Below, in pieces: positions 17,304 through 24,831 of a DNA stretch of 64,000 nucleotides. Source of the DNA: Rhodococcus rhodnii (lineage in GTDB: Bacteria; Actinomycetota; Actinomycetes; Mycobacteriales; Pseudonocardiaceae). Numbering within the stretch: the stretch's first letter is position 1; each line of letters opens with the position of its first letter. The notes under the pieces were generated by a model. It saw only the letters and a program-made list of their open reading frames with translations, had not been told where the DNA came from and did no database searches. The position numbers and the translations under genes were made by a program. Location of the stretch: assembly GCA_000720375.1 (NCBI GenBank), contig JOAA01000009.1:124001-188000 (forward strand). The letters are read 5' to 3'.

Positions 17304-18680
17304 GTGCGTAGGTGGTTATTCGGTTCTGCAGTCGCAATGTCCGCGGTCGCGCTGATGTTCGTCAGCACAGTGCCCGCTCAAGCTTGCGGTGACGAGGTTT
17401 TCGGCAACCCGTCCAACGCCGCACATGCCGGCCATAGTGGTCCCAAAGCCGAGGGAGCGGCCGCGACCAGCGCGGTCAAGAACGTCGAACAGGTGGCCAA
17501 CGTGCCGGACGCGGCCGGCGCCACCTCGGTGCGGTTCTTGAAGTACGGCCACAAGGACGTGCTGTTCGTCTCCGGCACGTTCGGGTTGAAGTCGTACGAC
17601 GTGGACAACCCGCGCAAGCCGAAGCTGCTCGGCGAGGTGAAACTGCCCGGGTTCTGGCAGGGCGAGGACACCGAGGTCGACGAGAAGCGCAAGCTCGTCT
17701 TCCTCGCCCGCGACCCGCGTGCGTACGGCGGCAACACGCAGACCGGCGAGTCCGGTATCTACACGGTCGACGCCAAGCGCCCGGACAAGCTGGAGATCAT
17801 CAGCTACGTGAAGGTCCCGGCGGGCCACACGACCAGCTGCATCAACGACTGCCGCTACGTCTGGACGGGTGGTCCGGCCAAGGCCGACAACCAGCCCGCC
17901 GACTGGGGCGGCCGCCCGATCTGGGTGACCGACATGAGGGACCCACGTAACCCCAAGGTCTTCCCGAACCCGATCGACCTGTACCGCAACGACGGCAAGA
18001 CCGACTACGCGCACGACGTCCAGGTGGACGCCATGGGCATCGCGTGGTCGTCGGGCCGCGGTGGCGTGCGTGGTTATTGGACCGACGGCTGGCACCGTGA
18101 CCCAACGACCGGCAAGATCCGCAAGGCCACGGCCTTGAACCCGGTCCCGTACGCCGGTGGCGGCATCTCCGAGCTGGCCGCGCCGTCGAAGTTCATGCAC
18201 AACAGCTACCGACCGGTGGGCTGGCGCGCCAAGGACGGCGGCGACCACGAGCGCTGGGGCCGTAACGGCGATCTGATCTACGCGACCGAGGAGTCGTTCC
18301 TGGACGGATGCGCGGGTGATGGCATCCTCGTGATCGCGTCGCTGAAGGGCTCGTACGGCGGTGAAGGCTGGCGGTCCACGCCGGACAAGCCGTTCCGGCT
18401 CAAGACCATCGGCAGCTGGGGCGTGGCCGGCCAGGAAGGCAGCGACCCGGCGAGCGGCGACTGCTCGGCGCACTACTTCGACGTCGAGGGCAAGATCCTC
18501 GTGCAATCGTTCTACGCGCAGGGCACGCGGTTCCTGGACATCAGCGACCCGACCAACCCTCGGCAGATCGCTTACCACCGTCCGGGTGACGGCCGGTCCT
18601 GGTACCCGGCCTGGCACAAGGGCCTGGTCTACGTCGCCGACAACACGCGCGGCATCGACATCCTGAAACTCACGCGCTGA
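17304..18680 (+). CDS. secreted LVIVD-repeat beta-propeller-like protein
   Basis: 458 residues with a signal peptide ending near VPAQA at about residue 27. Repeats such as VLFVSGTFGLKSYDVDNPRKPKLLGEV and GTRFLDISDPTNPRQIAYH are typical of LVIVD-repeat surface proteins, which form propellers. The mature N-terminus is His/Gly-rich. No catalytic residues are obvious; four or more cysteines fit an extracellular location. It is a single gene ended by a strong hairpin. Function in the envelope is unknown. Confidence 0.75.
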   Translation: MRRWLFGSAVAMSAVALMFVSTVPAQACGDEVFGNPSNAAHAGHSGPKAEGAAATSAVKNVEQVANVPDAAGATSVRFLKYGHKDVLFVSGTFGLKSYDVDNPRKPKLLGEVKLPGFWQGEDTEVDEKRKLVFLARDPRAYGGNTQTGESGIYTVDAKRPDKLEIISYVKVPAGHTTSCINDCRYVWTGGPAKADNQPADWGGRPIWVTDMRDPRNPKVFPNPIDLYRNDGKTDYAHDVQVDAMGIAWSSGRGGVRGYWTDGWHRDPTTGKIRKATALNPVPYAGGGISELAAPSKFMHNSYRPVGWRAKDGGDHERWGRNGDLIYATEESFLDGCAGDGILVIASLKGSYGGEGWRSTPDKPFRLKTIGSWGVAGQEGSDPASGDCSAHYFDVEGKILVQSFYAQGTRFLDISDPTNPRQIAYHRPGDGRSWYPAWHKGLVYVADNTRGIDILKLTR

Positions 18681-18690
18681 GTTCCCGGTA

Positions 18691-18722
18691 TCGGCGCCCC
18701 TGGCTGCGGTCAGGGGCGCCGA
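18691..18722 (+). terminator. hairpin terminator after the LVIVD gene
   Basis: TCGGCGCCCCTG and CAGGGGCGCCGA are perfect 12-base arms around an eight-base loop, starting 10 bases after the stop. Confidence 0.75.
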
Positions 18723-18752
18723 GCCTTGTGCACCCTCTGGACGTGCGGGCGG

Positions 18753-18802
18753 CCAGAACTGTCGTACCCCACGTGTAACGTGAAAATCGGGGGTTCCCCT
18801 GG
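18753..18802 (+). repeat. 50-base repeat element, copy 1, with PafBC-type promoter signature
   Basis: It contains CTGTCGTAC, eight bases, TAACGT (18759-18781), then GTGAAAATC and a GGGG/CCCC mini-palindrome. It matches copy 2 at 19272-19321 at 43 of 50 positions. The spacing fits the RecA-NDp/PafBC motif (TTGTCRGTG, N8, TAnnnT). Confidence 0.65.
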
Positions 18803-18895
18803 GGAATTGCTGATGCGGAGAGGGCTGTCCGGATGCCTTTGCCCGGCCGTCTGCGCCTTCGTCAAAGCTGGCCCGCATCGCCACCGGTGCAACCG

Positions 18896-19214
18896 ATCGG
18901 CCGGAACTGGGTGGCCGCGACCTCTGGCCGGAGCCTCTGCCCGAAGCTGTCTAGCTGGGGACTATGCCTGAGGTAGTTGGACCCTTTGCCTGGGGCCGCC
19001 TAGCTGGACCCTTTGCCTGGAACTGCCTGGAATTTTTGTTCGGATCTGTTTGGCTGGCGCCTTTGCCCGAGGCTGTCGGGGATGGACTCTTCGCCTGAGG
19101 CTGCTTGGCTGGAACCTCTGCCCGGGACTGCTTGGCTGGAACTTCCACCTGAAGCTTCCTGGCCGGATCCTTTGCCCGAGAGCACCGGCCGGCAACTGCG
19201 CGGGGCGGAACCTC
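18896..19214. repeat. degenerate 27-base tandem repeat array
   Basis: About ten imperfect units near CCTTTGCCCGAGGCTG plus CTTGGCTGGAA, mostly 26-28 bases long. Because 27 is nine codons, several frames on both strands are open and show nine-residue periodicity. I see no start with a ribosome binding site, so coding is doubtful. Confidence 0.6.
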
Positions 19215-19271
19215 TCCCGAATCAGAGCTGACCTTCGGTAGGCCTCACCGCGATCACGGCGCCGCCTCTGT

Positions 19272-19321
19272 CCGGAACTGTCGTACCCCTTCGGTAACGT
19301 GAAAATCAGGGGCTCCCCTGG
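19272..19321 (+). repeat. 50-base repeat element, copy 2, with PafBC-type promoter signature
   Basis: CTGTCGTAC, eight bases, TAACGT (19278-19300), then GTGAAAATC and AGGGG, CT, CCCCT, a short hairpin expected at the 5' end of any transcript. It differs from copy 1 mainly in the eight-base spacer, as expected if the flanking hexamers are the functional parts. Confidence 0.65.
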
Positions 19322-19351
19322 ATGGCGGGATTTTGTCGCGGTGGCCGGGAC

Positions 19352-19456
19352 GTGCCGACATGGCGAGGATGGCCCGCGACGCTGGGCATGCGCCGTGCCA
19401 CCGGGCATGTGCCGAGACAGCCAAGATGTCCCGTGACACTGGCATGCGCCGTGACG
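19352..19456. repeat. two-copy direct repeat of about 46 bases
   Basis: Both copies start GTGCCGA and end GGCATGCGCCGTG (19352-19397 and 19409-19456), with several mismatches between. They lie between the second promoter-like element and the SpoIIE-domain gene. Confidence 0.45.
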
Positions 19457-19580
19457 CGGATTCTTTGCCCGGCCGGGCATCGAGGTCCCACGATCTCCAT
19501 GTTTAAGTCTCCGGCCCCAGGGGTAGACCCTTCGAGGGGCGTGGGCACATCTCGCCCAGGCAATAGGGAGTGAGCCTCTC

Positions 19581-21434
19581 GTGGGACGTGCGATCGGGGG
19601 CGATCCGGCTGACGTGGCACGAGCCTTCGAGCATCTACCCGCTGTGGTGTGGATGCTGGAAGGCCCAGAGCACATCGTGGTCGCCGCGAACCGTGCCGCT
19701 CGGGCGAGCGTCGGTGATCTCGATCTGATCGGGATGCCGATCCGGCTGGCCGGTAAGGCATTGCCGGGTACGCGGCTGCTGGACATGCTGGACGAGGTCT
19801 ACCGCGAGGGCCGGACCCTCTCGGTCCAGGAACCGGACGCGCTGGTGACCGTGCGGCCGGTGATCGACGCGTACGACGTCGTGACCGGTCTGGTCGCGCA
19901 GGCCGTCGTGATGTCCGACCAGCCCCCGCCCTTTCGGCGCGACGAACACGAGGTCGCGCTCGACCTTCAGCTCGCGGTGTTGCCGCACGGTCTGCCGGTC
20001 CTGCCGGAGATCAGCATGGCCGCCGCGTACCTCCCCGCTGGCGCCAACGACGCCGCCGGCGGGGACTGGTTCGAAGTGGTCCCGATGCCGGGCCGCAAGC
20101 TCGGGCTCATCGTCGGTGACGTGGTCGGGCACGGCCCACGCGCGTCGGCGATCATGGGTCAGCTGCGTGCGATCGTGGCGGAGCGCATGCTGCTCGGCAG
20201 CGACCTCAGGGGCGTGGTCAACGCGCTGGACACGTTCGCCCGCAGTGCGCCTGAAGCCCGAGGCACGACGGTCTGCGTGGCGATTCTGGATCGGCAGACC
20301 GGTTCGCTGGAGTACTGCACGCGGGGTCACCCGCCGCCGCTCGTGGTCAGCGCGAACGGCGACACGAGGGTGCTTCCGCAGCCGAGCGGGCCGCCTTTGG
20401 CCTTCGGCGATGGCGATTTCATGTTCGCCGAGGACGTGCTGTGGCCTGGCGAGACGATCCTGCTGTACTCGGATGGGGCGGTGGAGCGGCCCGGCCGCAC
20501 GATCGTCGACGGCATCGGTGAGCTGGCCGCGTGTTCCGCGCAGATGGTCCGGTTCAACGGCACAGGCCAGCGCGCCCTGGCCGACCGGATCTGCCAGGGC
20601 GGCCTGCAGCTGATCGAAGACAGCCACGCGCCGCACGACGACGCGAGCCTGCTCGCGGTGACGGTGCTGCTGCCGTTCGTCGAACCGCTGGTGATGTCGG
20701 TGCCCGCGGCCCCCGAGCAGCTGACCGAGGTCCGGCGTGAGCTCGGCAAATGGCTGGCCGACCTGCGGCTGATGGAAGATGACCTGGTCGCGGCGGAACT
20801 GAGCGTGATCGAGGCGGTCACCAACAGCATCGAGCACGCGTACCCCCAGCCGGGTGGGGAAGTGCACATCGAAGCGTCGCTGGACGAGATCGGCCGCCTG
20901 CACGTCCAGGTGTCCGACACCGGCGCGTGGAAGAGACCCGACGACGAACCGGGATTCCGCGGCCGTGGCATGCTGATGATGCGCGAATCGATGGATGAGA
21001 TGAGGTTGTCCACCACGTCGAAGGGAACCGTGGTGGAGATGTCCAAAACCGTGCGGCGACCGGTGCGGACCGGCGCGACACGTGTGGCGCCCGCGCGTGA
21101 CGAAGAAGCGAACGACCTGCACATCGAGACGATGAGTGCGCCGGATTCGTTGTGGCTCACAGTTTCCGGAGCGCTTGACGGCAGCTCGGCGGCGCGCCTG
21201 CGCAGTGCGTTGCTGGAAGCCGCGCGGGGTGGCAGCCGTTTGCCGATCACGCTCGTGCTCGATGACGTGACCGCTCTCGGCAGCGCGGGTTTGCGAGTGC
21301 TGACCGAGCAAGGCAGACGGCTCGGTGACGCGGGCAGAGTGCTTCGTGTTGTCGCGACGCCAAGCAGTCCGGCCGGAAACGTGTTGTCGATCAGCGGCGT
21401 GGACATGCTGCTGGACGTCCGGTCGCATGCCTGA
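19581..21434 (+). CDS. PAS-SpoIIE phosphatase-HATPase (RsbW-like)-STAS fusion
   Basis: 617 residues holding a whole partner-switching module. Residues about 10-115 are a PAS-like sensor (AFEHLPAVVWMLEGPEHIVVAANRAA in part). About 130-350 is a PP2C/SpoIIE phosphatase with AAGGDWFEVV and GDVVGHGP metal motifs and a late DDASLLAV. About 360-490 is an RsbW-type kinase with the N-box EAVTNSIEHAYP and GRGMLMM. About 515-615 is a STAS domain with TALGSAGLRVL, in which Ser568 is the likely phospho-site. By family knowledge such proteins control an anti-anti-sigma/sigma cascade. AGGGAG lies ten bases before the GTG. Confidence 0.88.
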   Translation: MGRAIGGDPADVARAFEHLPAVVWMLEGPEHIVVAANRAARASVGDLDLIGMPIRLAGKALPGTRLLDMLDEVYREGRTLSVQEPDALVTVRPVIDAYDVVTGLVAQAVVMSDQPPPFRRDEHEVALDLQLAVLPHGLPVLPEISMAAAYLPAGANDAAGGDWFEVVPMPGRKLGLIVGDVVGHGPRASAIMGQLRAIVAERMLLGSDLRGVVNALDTFARSAPEARGTTVCVAILDRQTGSLEYCTRGHPPPLVVSANGDTRVLPQPSGPPLAFGDGDFMFAEDVLWPGETILLYSDGAVERPGRTIVDGIGELAACSAQMVRFNGTGQRALADRICQGGLQLIEDSHAPHDDASLLAVTVLLPFVEPLVMSVPAAPEQLTEVRRELGKWLADLRLMEDDLVAAELSVIEAVTNSIEHAYPQPGGEVHIEASLDEIGRLHVQVSDTGAWKRPDDEPGFRGRGMLMMRESMDEMRLSTTSKGTVVEMSKTVRRPVRTGATRVAPARDEEANDLHIETMSAPDSLWLTVSGALDGSSAARLRSALLEAARGGSRLPITLVLDDVTALGSAGLRVLTEQGRRLGDAGRVLRVVATPSSPAGNVLSISGVDMLLDVRSHA

Positions 21435-21500
21435 TCTGCGAGTCCGCGCGGTACCCCATAGGTTGGACACGCGAGAAGAACCAAACCGGAAGGAGCGGAA

Positions 21501-21800
21501 ATGCTCGCTGTTACGGATGCGGCTGCCCAGGCAATCGAGGCGTTGACCAGCCAGAACGGTCAGCAGCAAGCCGAAGGCGGGCTCCGGTTCAGTTTGCAGT
21601 CCAGTGATGACGCCGGTGCTCAGCTGGCGCTTGCCGTGACCAAGCAGCCGGAGCAGGGCGACCAGGTTGTCACCGCCGACAACGGCGCGACCGTGTACCT
21701 CGAAAGTGGTGCGGCCGAGTTCCTTGATGACAAGGTGCTTGACATCCAACGCAACACCGATGGCGAGGTTGCCTTCGCCCTTGCGCCCCAAGGCGTATAG
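21501..21800 (+). CDS. HesB/IscA-like small protein lacking cysteines
   Basis: 99 residues with the A-type Fe-S carrier fold pattern (MLAVTDAAAQAIEALT, GLRFSLQSSDDAGAQLALAV, GATVYLESGAAEFLDDKVLDIQ). None of the three ligating cysteines of IscA/ErpA is present, so it cannot hold a cluster in the normal way. GGAAGGAGCGGAA precedes the ATG. It follows the SpoIIE-domain gene by 66 bases and ends in a hairpin, so it could be in the same operon. Role unknown. Confidence 0.75.
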   Translation: MLAVTDAAAQAIEALTSQNGQQQAEGGLRFSLQSSDDAGAQLALAVTKQPEQGDQVVTADNGATVYLESGAAEFLDDKVLDIQRNTDGEVAFALAPQGV

Positions 21801-21805
21801 AAGGT

Positions 21806-21842
21806 CGGGCTGAAGGCGGGCGTGGCGGTCGCCTTCAGCCCG
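21806..21842 (+). terminator. hairpin terminator after the HesB-like gene
   Basis: CGGGCTGAAGGC and GCCTTCAGCCCG form perfect 12-base arms around a 13-base loop. The remaining bases to 21951 include two GTATGACC copies and no gene. Confidence 0.7.
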
Positions 21843-21951
21843 GCCACTTTGGTGCCCCTCATCGCACACGTTTGCACCGGCTGTAGATCAAGGTATGACC
21901 CAGCTGTCGGCGCGGCCATGACGAGTATGACCTAGGTATGGCGAAGAACCC

Positions 21952-22953
21952 CTAGTGGTTGCGCTGCGCGGACCTTGTCTGTCCAAACAGGACAGAGCGG
22001 AGCGCGAATGCCCACCCGACCAGGGCGATGGCGAACGCCGGCAGCCAAACCGCCCTGGCCAGTACCCACATGGGATGATCCGGCAAAGTGTGCAGACCAG
22101 GCACGACACCGAACGCGCTGAGCGGCAAAGTGACCGTCAGCAAAGCACTTTGATGTAGCAAGAACAGCGCCAACGCGTGCCGGTTCATCCAGTTGGTTAT
22201 TCGCCACCGTATCGGCCTTGCCAGCAGTAGCACCAGTCCGATCTGAGCAGTGGCCAACGCCAGCGCCGCGGGGGAGGGCGGTGCCAGGTTGGAACGTGCT
22301 TCACCCGTGCCGCCCACCGCGCTGACCGGATACCCGGCGTAGGTCACAAGCACGAAGAACGCAACGGCACCCATTGCCAGCAAAGGCAAACCCCACGCAC
22401 GCTGAAGGCCAACGCGCGCCATCACAATGCCCGCTTGCCAAGGCGCCCACCACGCCGCGAGGACGTTGATCTCGCTGAACGTGAATTCCCCAACGACCGT
22501 AAGCACTATCGGGATGAGGATCGCCCATGCGCCGAGTCTTTCGTCCAACCATCGGAAGACCGGTGTGAGTGCTTGCAGGACGACGTAGACACCGAGAAAC
22601 CACAGTGGACTGACAACCAGGTGGATGACGGTTCTGCTGGTCTCGTCGGACATCCCGCTGACGATGATGATCAAACCCCACGCGCCGACAACAATGGCGA
22701 CGGGGATCGCGATCCGGCGGACCTTGAGCCATAAGGCTGTTTTGGAACGCGCGGCGGCAAACCCACCGGCGAAGAAGAAAAGCCCCAAAGTCTGCAGCAG
22801 CCAGCTCACGGGCGCCAGCTCCGGCATCCACCGCAACGGGCTTTGCACGGTGAAGCCGTCCGGCCCGGCGACGAGGGCGGTCACCAACCAATGACCCGCG
22901 ATGACCCCGACCACGGCGACAGCGCGGATCAGATCGACCGCGGGGTCCCTCAT
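21952..22953 (-). CDS. acyltransferase-3-type integral membrane protein
   Basis: 333 residues with about ten membrane segments. The N-terminus MRDPAVDLIRAVAVVGVIAGHW has the Arg and His spacing of the acyltransferase-3 family (R10, H21), and LFFFAGGFAAARS follows as in its members. It should transfer acyl groups to an envelope glycan or lipid. It stands alone, divergent from the DUF1707 gene over 49 bases. Acceptor unknown. Confidence 0.75.
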   Translation of the reverse strand: MRDPAVDLIRAVAVVGVIAGHWLVTALVAGPDGFTVQSPLRWMPELAPVSWLLQTLGLFFFAGGFAAARSKTALWLKVRRIAIPVAIVVGAWGLIIIVSGMSDETSRTVIHLVVSPLWFLGVYVVLQALTPVFRWLDERLGAWAILIPIVLTVVGEFTFSEINVLAAWWAPWQAGIVMARVGLQRAWGLPLLAMGAVAFFVLVTYAGYPVSAVGGTGEARSNLAPPSPAALALATAQIGLVLLLARPIRWRITNWMNRHALALFLLHQSALLTVTLPLSAFGVVPGLHTLPDHPMWVLARAVWLPAFAIALVGWAFALRSVLFGQTRSAQRNH

Positions 22954-22990
22954 GCCCAGATTGTGACCCAGTCATCGGGCACGCCGCTCA

Positions 22991-22996
22991 TAGAAT
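22991..22996 (+). promoter_or_regulatory. putative -10 box of a leaderless transcript (DUF1707 gene)
   Basis: TAGAAT ends six bases before the ATG at 23003. Confidence 0.45.
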
Positions 22997-23002
22997 GCGG
23001 CT

Positions 23003-23455
23003 ATGGGGCAGAGCGACAGCACCATCCGGATCAGCGACGCGGAGCGCGATGAAGCCGTCGCGAAACTGGGCGTGCACATGACAACCGGCCGCCTGGACCT
23101 CTCGGAGTACGAGGAACGCTGCGGACAAGCGGCGGCGGCCAGAACAAGGGCCGACCTGGAAGCCCTGTTCGAAGACCTGCCGGCGCCCCACCCTGACCTG
23201 AGTTCGGCGACCCGCCCGGTCGACATAGTCAAGAAGACGGGGCAACTGGTGAGCAGGTCGACCAAGAAGGAACTGGAAACGCCGACCACCGCGGCACTGG
23301 ACGCGATAGCGGGCGTGGCCTTCATCATCGGCATCCCCGCCGCCATCCTGCTGACGATCTTCCTGGGCATGTGGTGGCTCTTCATCCCGGTGGGGGTGAC
23401 CATCGTGATCGCGGGCAGCGCGAGCGACGCGGCGAAGAAGCGCGCCGCTGAGTAA
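23003..23455 (+). CDS. DUF1707 membrane protein
   Basis: 150 residues. Residues about 7-60 are a DUF1707 domain (IRISDAERDEAVAKL, GRLDLSEYEERCGQAAAART, DLEALFEDLP). Two closely spaced hydrophobic segments occupy about 95-140 (AGVAFIIGIPAAILLTIFLG and WWLFIPVGVTIVIAG). DUF1707 is found fused to many membrane and regulatory proteins in actinobacteria; its role is unknown. The TIR gene starts 24 bases after its stop, so the two may be functionally linked. Confidence 0.85.
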   Translation: MGQSDSTIRISDAERDEAVAKLGVHMTTGRLDLSEYEERCGQAAAARTRADLEALFEDLPAPHPDLSSATRPVDIVKKTGQLVSRSTKKELETPTTAALDAIAGVAFIIGIPAAILLTIFLGMWWLFIPVGVTIVIAGSASDAAKKRAAE

Positions 23456-23465
23456 AGCCGCCCTG

Positions 23466-23471
23466 TACAGT
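23466..23471 (+). promoter_or_regulatory. putative -10 box of a leaderless transcript (TIR gene)
   Basis: TACAGT ends eight bases before the ATG at 23480. Confidence 0.35.
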
Positions 23472-23479
23472 GAGTCGCC

Positions 23480-24811
23480 ATGGGGGGCGTCTTCGTCAAC
23501 TACCGGACCGGAGACGGGGACTGGGCAGCGGCCCTGATCGCCCGGGAACTGGCGGCGAAGTTCGGCCGGGAGAAAGTCTTCTACGCCAGCAAATCGATCC
23601 AAGTAGGCGAAGACTTCACAACCCGAATACTGCAGGGACTGCGCCAGTGCGCCATTCTGCTGGTCGTAATCGGCCCGCAATGGCTGACAAAGACGGACCG
23701 CCAAGGCGCCCGCCGCCTGGACAGCCCAGAAGACTGGGTCCGCCGCGAGATAATCGAGGCGTTCCGAACCGGTCTCCGCGTGATTCCGGTCTTCCTGGAC
23801 AGCACGGACGTCATCAATGAGAGCGACCTTCCGGACGACTTGGCGTCACTGGCGCGGTGCCAGTACTTGCGATTGCACCACCGCAACGACGACCGTGACG
23901 TCGCCCGCCTCCTCGAAGAGGTCGGAACCATCCTTGATGGCACTGTCCCTTCGGAAGATGTCGTTCCGTGGTTGAAGAAGGCTCTTGCTGATCCTGGTCA
24001 GTCGGCTTCTGTCCGTGCGGCTTTCGATGCGGCCACGACGAAGGCGCTGGATGCCCTCACTGATTCCCGTTACCCGGTCACCATGTCCGACCTTGCGGAG
24101 GAGGATATCCCTGCGGCGCTTGAGGCACGGCTCGTGTCGTACGCGGATGACTTGGCCCCGCTGCTCAAGCTCGTGGCTGCCGGCGTCACTTTCGGCGATG
24201 ACGAGTTGTGGTCTCGCGCGTTGACCCGTGTGCTGAACCGACCCACCAAGCGTTCGATCCGGTTCAACGAACCGTGGGTCGCCGCATCGGCTTATCCAGC
24301 ACTTCTACTGCTTTATGCGACCGGCGTCGCCGCGATGGCTTCCGGCCGGGGTGGAGTCGTCTACCGAGCGCTCACGGACGTCAAGGTGCAGGCCTCGGGC
24401 GATACGGCGCTCCGGGCCTTGGCGTTGCGCCATGTCGTCGATCCCAAGCTGGCGGAATCTTTCCCCAGCGCGCGGGGTTTGCCTCATCGCCACGTCCTGA
24501 GCACACACATTCGGCTGTGCCTGCGGACTGCGTTCGAGGACATCTCAGATGACCGCGATTACGAGGCGGCATTCCAGGACTTCGAGTACTTGCGAAGTTT
24601 GCTGGAGCTGAACGACACCGCATTCACGTCGTTGGGAGAGTTCGCGTTCCATCTGGCGGAAAACCGGACTACCGTCCATGAACGTATGAAGACGCAGCTC
24701 ACTGCCGACTCCGCCCTGTTGGCTTCGGGTGCGTTCGGCGGTGTCGTCAACAATGTGACCGCCGCGCGACGGGAACTGGAGTCAGCTGTCCAAGGCAGAT
24801 ACAGCAGGTGA
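23480..24811 (+). CDS. TIR-domain protein with a helical C-terminal region
   Basis: 443 residues. Residues 1-155 form a TIR domain (GGVFVNYRTGDGDWAAALI, FYASKSIQVGEDF, ILLVVIGPQWL); Glu in DWVRREIIEAF is the probable catalytic residue. Residues 165-443 are predicted mostly helical and match nothing I know; they may sense a ligand or mediate assembly. No membrane segment. The C-terminal half uses more A/T-ending codons than neighbours. Bacterial TIR proteins cleave NAD or make signalling cADPR variants, often in antiphage defence; that role here is inferred. Confidence 0.75.
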   Translation: MGGVFVNYRTGDGDWAAALIARELAAKFGREKVFYASKSIQVGEDFTTRILQGLRQCAILLVVIGPQWLTKTDRQGARRLDSPEDWVRREIIEAFRTGLRVIPVFLDSTDVINESDLPDDLASLARCQYLRLHHRNDDRDVARLLEEVGTILDGTVPSEDVVPWLKKALADPGQSASVRAAFDAATTKALDALTDSRYPVTMSDLAEEDIPAALEARLVSYADDLAPLLKLVAAGVTFGDDELWSRALTRVLNRPTKRSIRFNEPWVAASAYPALLLLYATGVAAMASGRGGVVYRALTDVKVQASGDTALRALALRHVVDPKLAESFPSARGLPHRHVLSTHIRLCLRTAFEDISDDRDYEAAFQDFEYLRSLLELNDTAFTSLGEFAFHLAENRTTVHERMKTQLTADSALLASGAFGGVVNNVTAARRELESAVQGRYSR

Positions 24812-24831
24812 CGACGGCTGACAAGGCCGGA

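Larger units (their letters stand above)
18723..19580. other. 858 bases without a convincing gene; repeat-rich
   Basis: Short open frames exist on both strands but lack a good codon pattern. The region holds two near-identical 50-base promoter-like elements, a degenerate 27-base repeat array and a two-copy repeat. One short frame, ATG at 18813 to 18971 (52 codons) downstream of the first element and preceded by GGGGA, is the only candidate small gene and is weak. The last bases contain AGGGAG, the probable ribosome binding site of the next gene. Confidence 0.6.

Noticed and set aside
18780..18971. Small protein starting at GTG just after the first promoter-like element
   Set aside because: The GTG overlaps the -10 box and would lie upstream of the expected transcription start.
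18962..19786. 274-codon minus-strand frame with a nine-residue repeat
   Set aside because: It runs through the 27-base array, both promoter-like parts and into the next gene; no ribosome binding site, and frames on both strands are similarly open.
19635..21869. 744-codon minus-strand frame over the SpoIIE fusion
   Set aside because: Antisense of a gene with intact motifs in every domain; Arg/His-rich shadow product.
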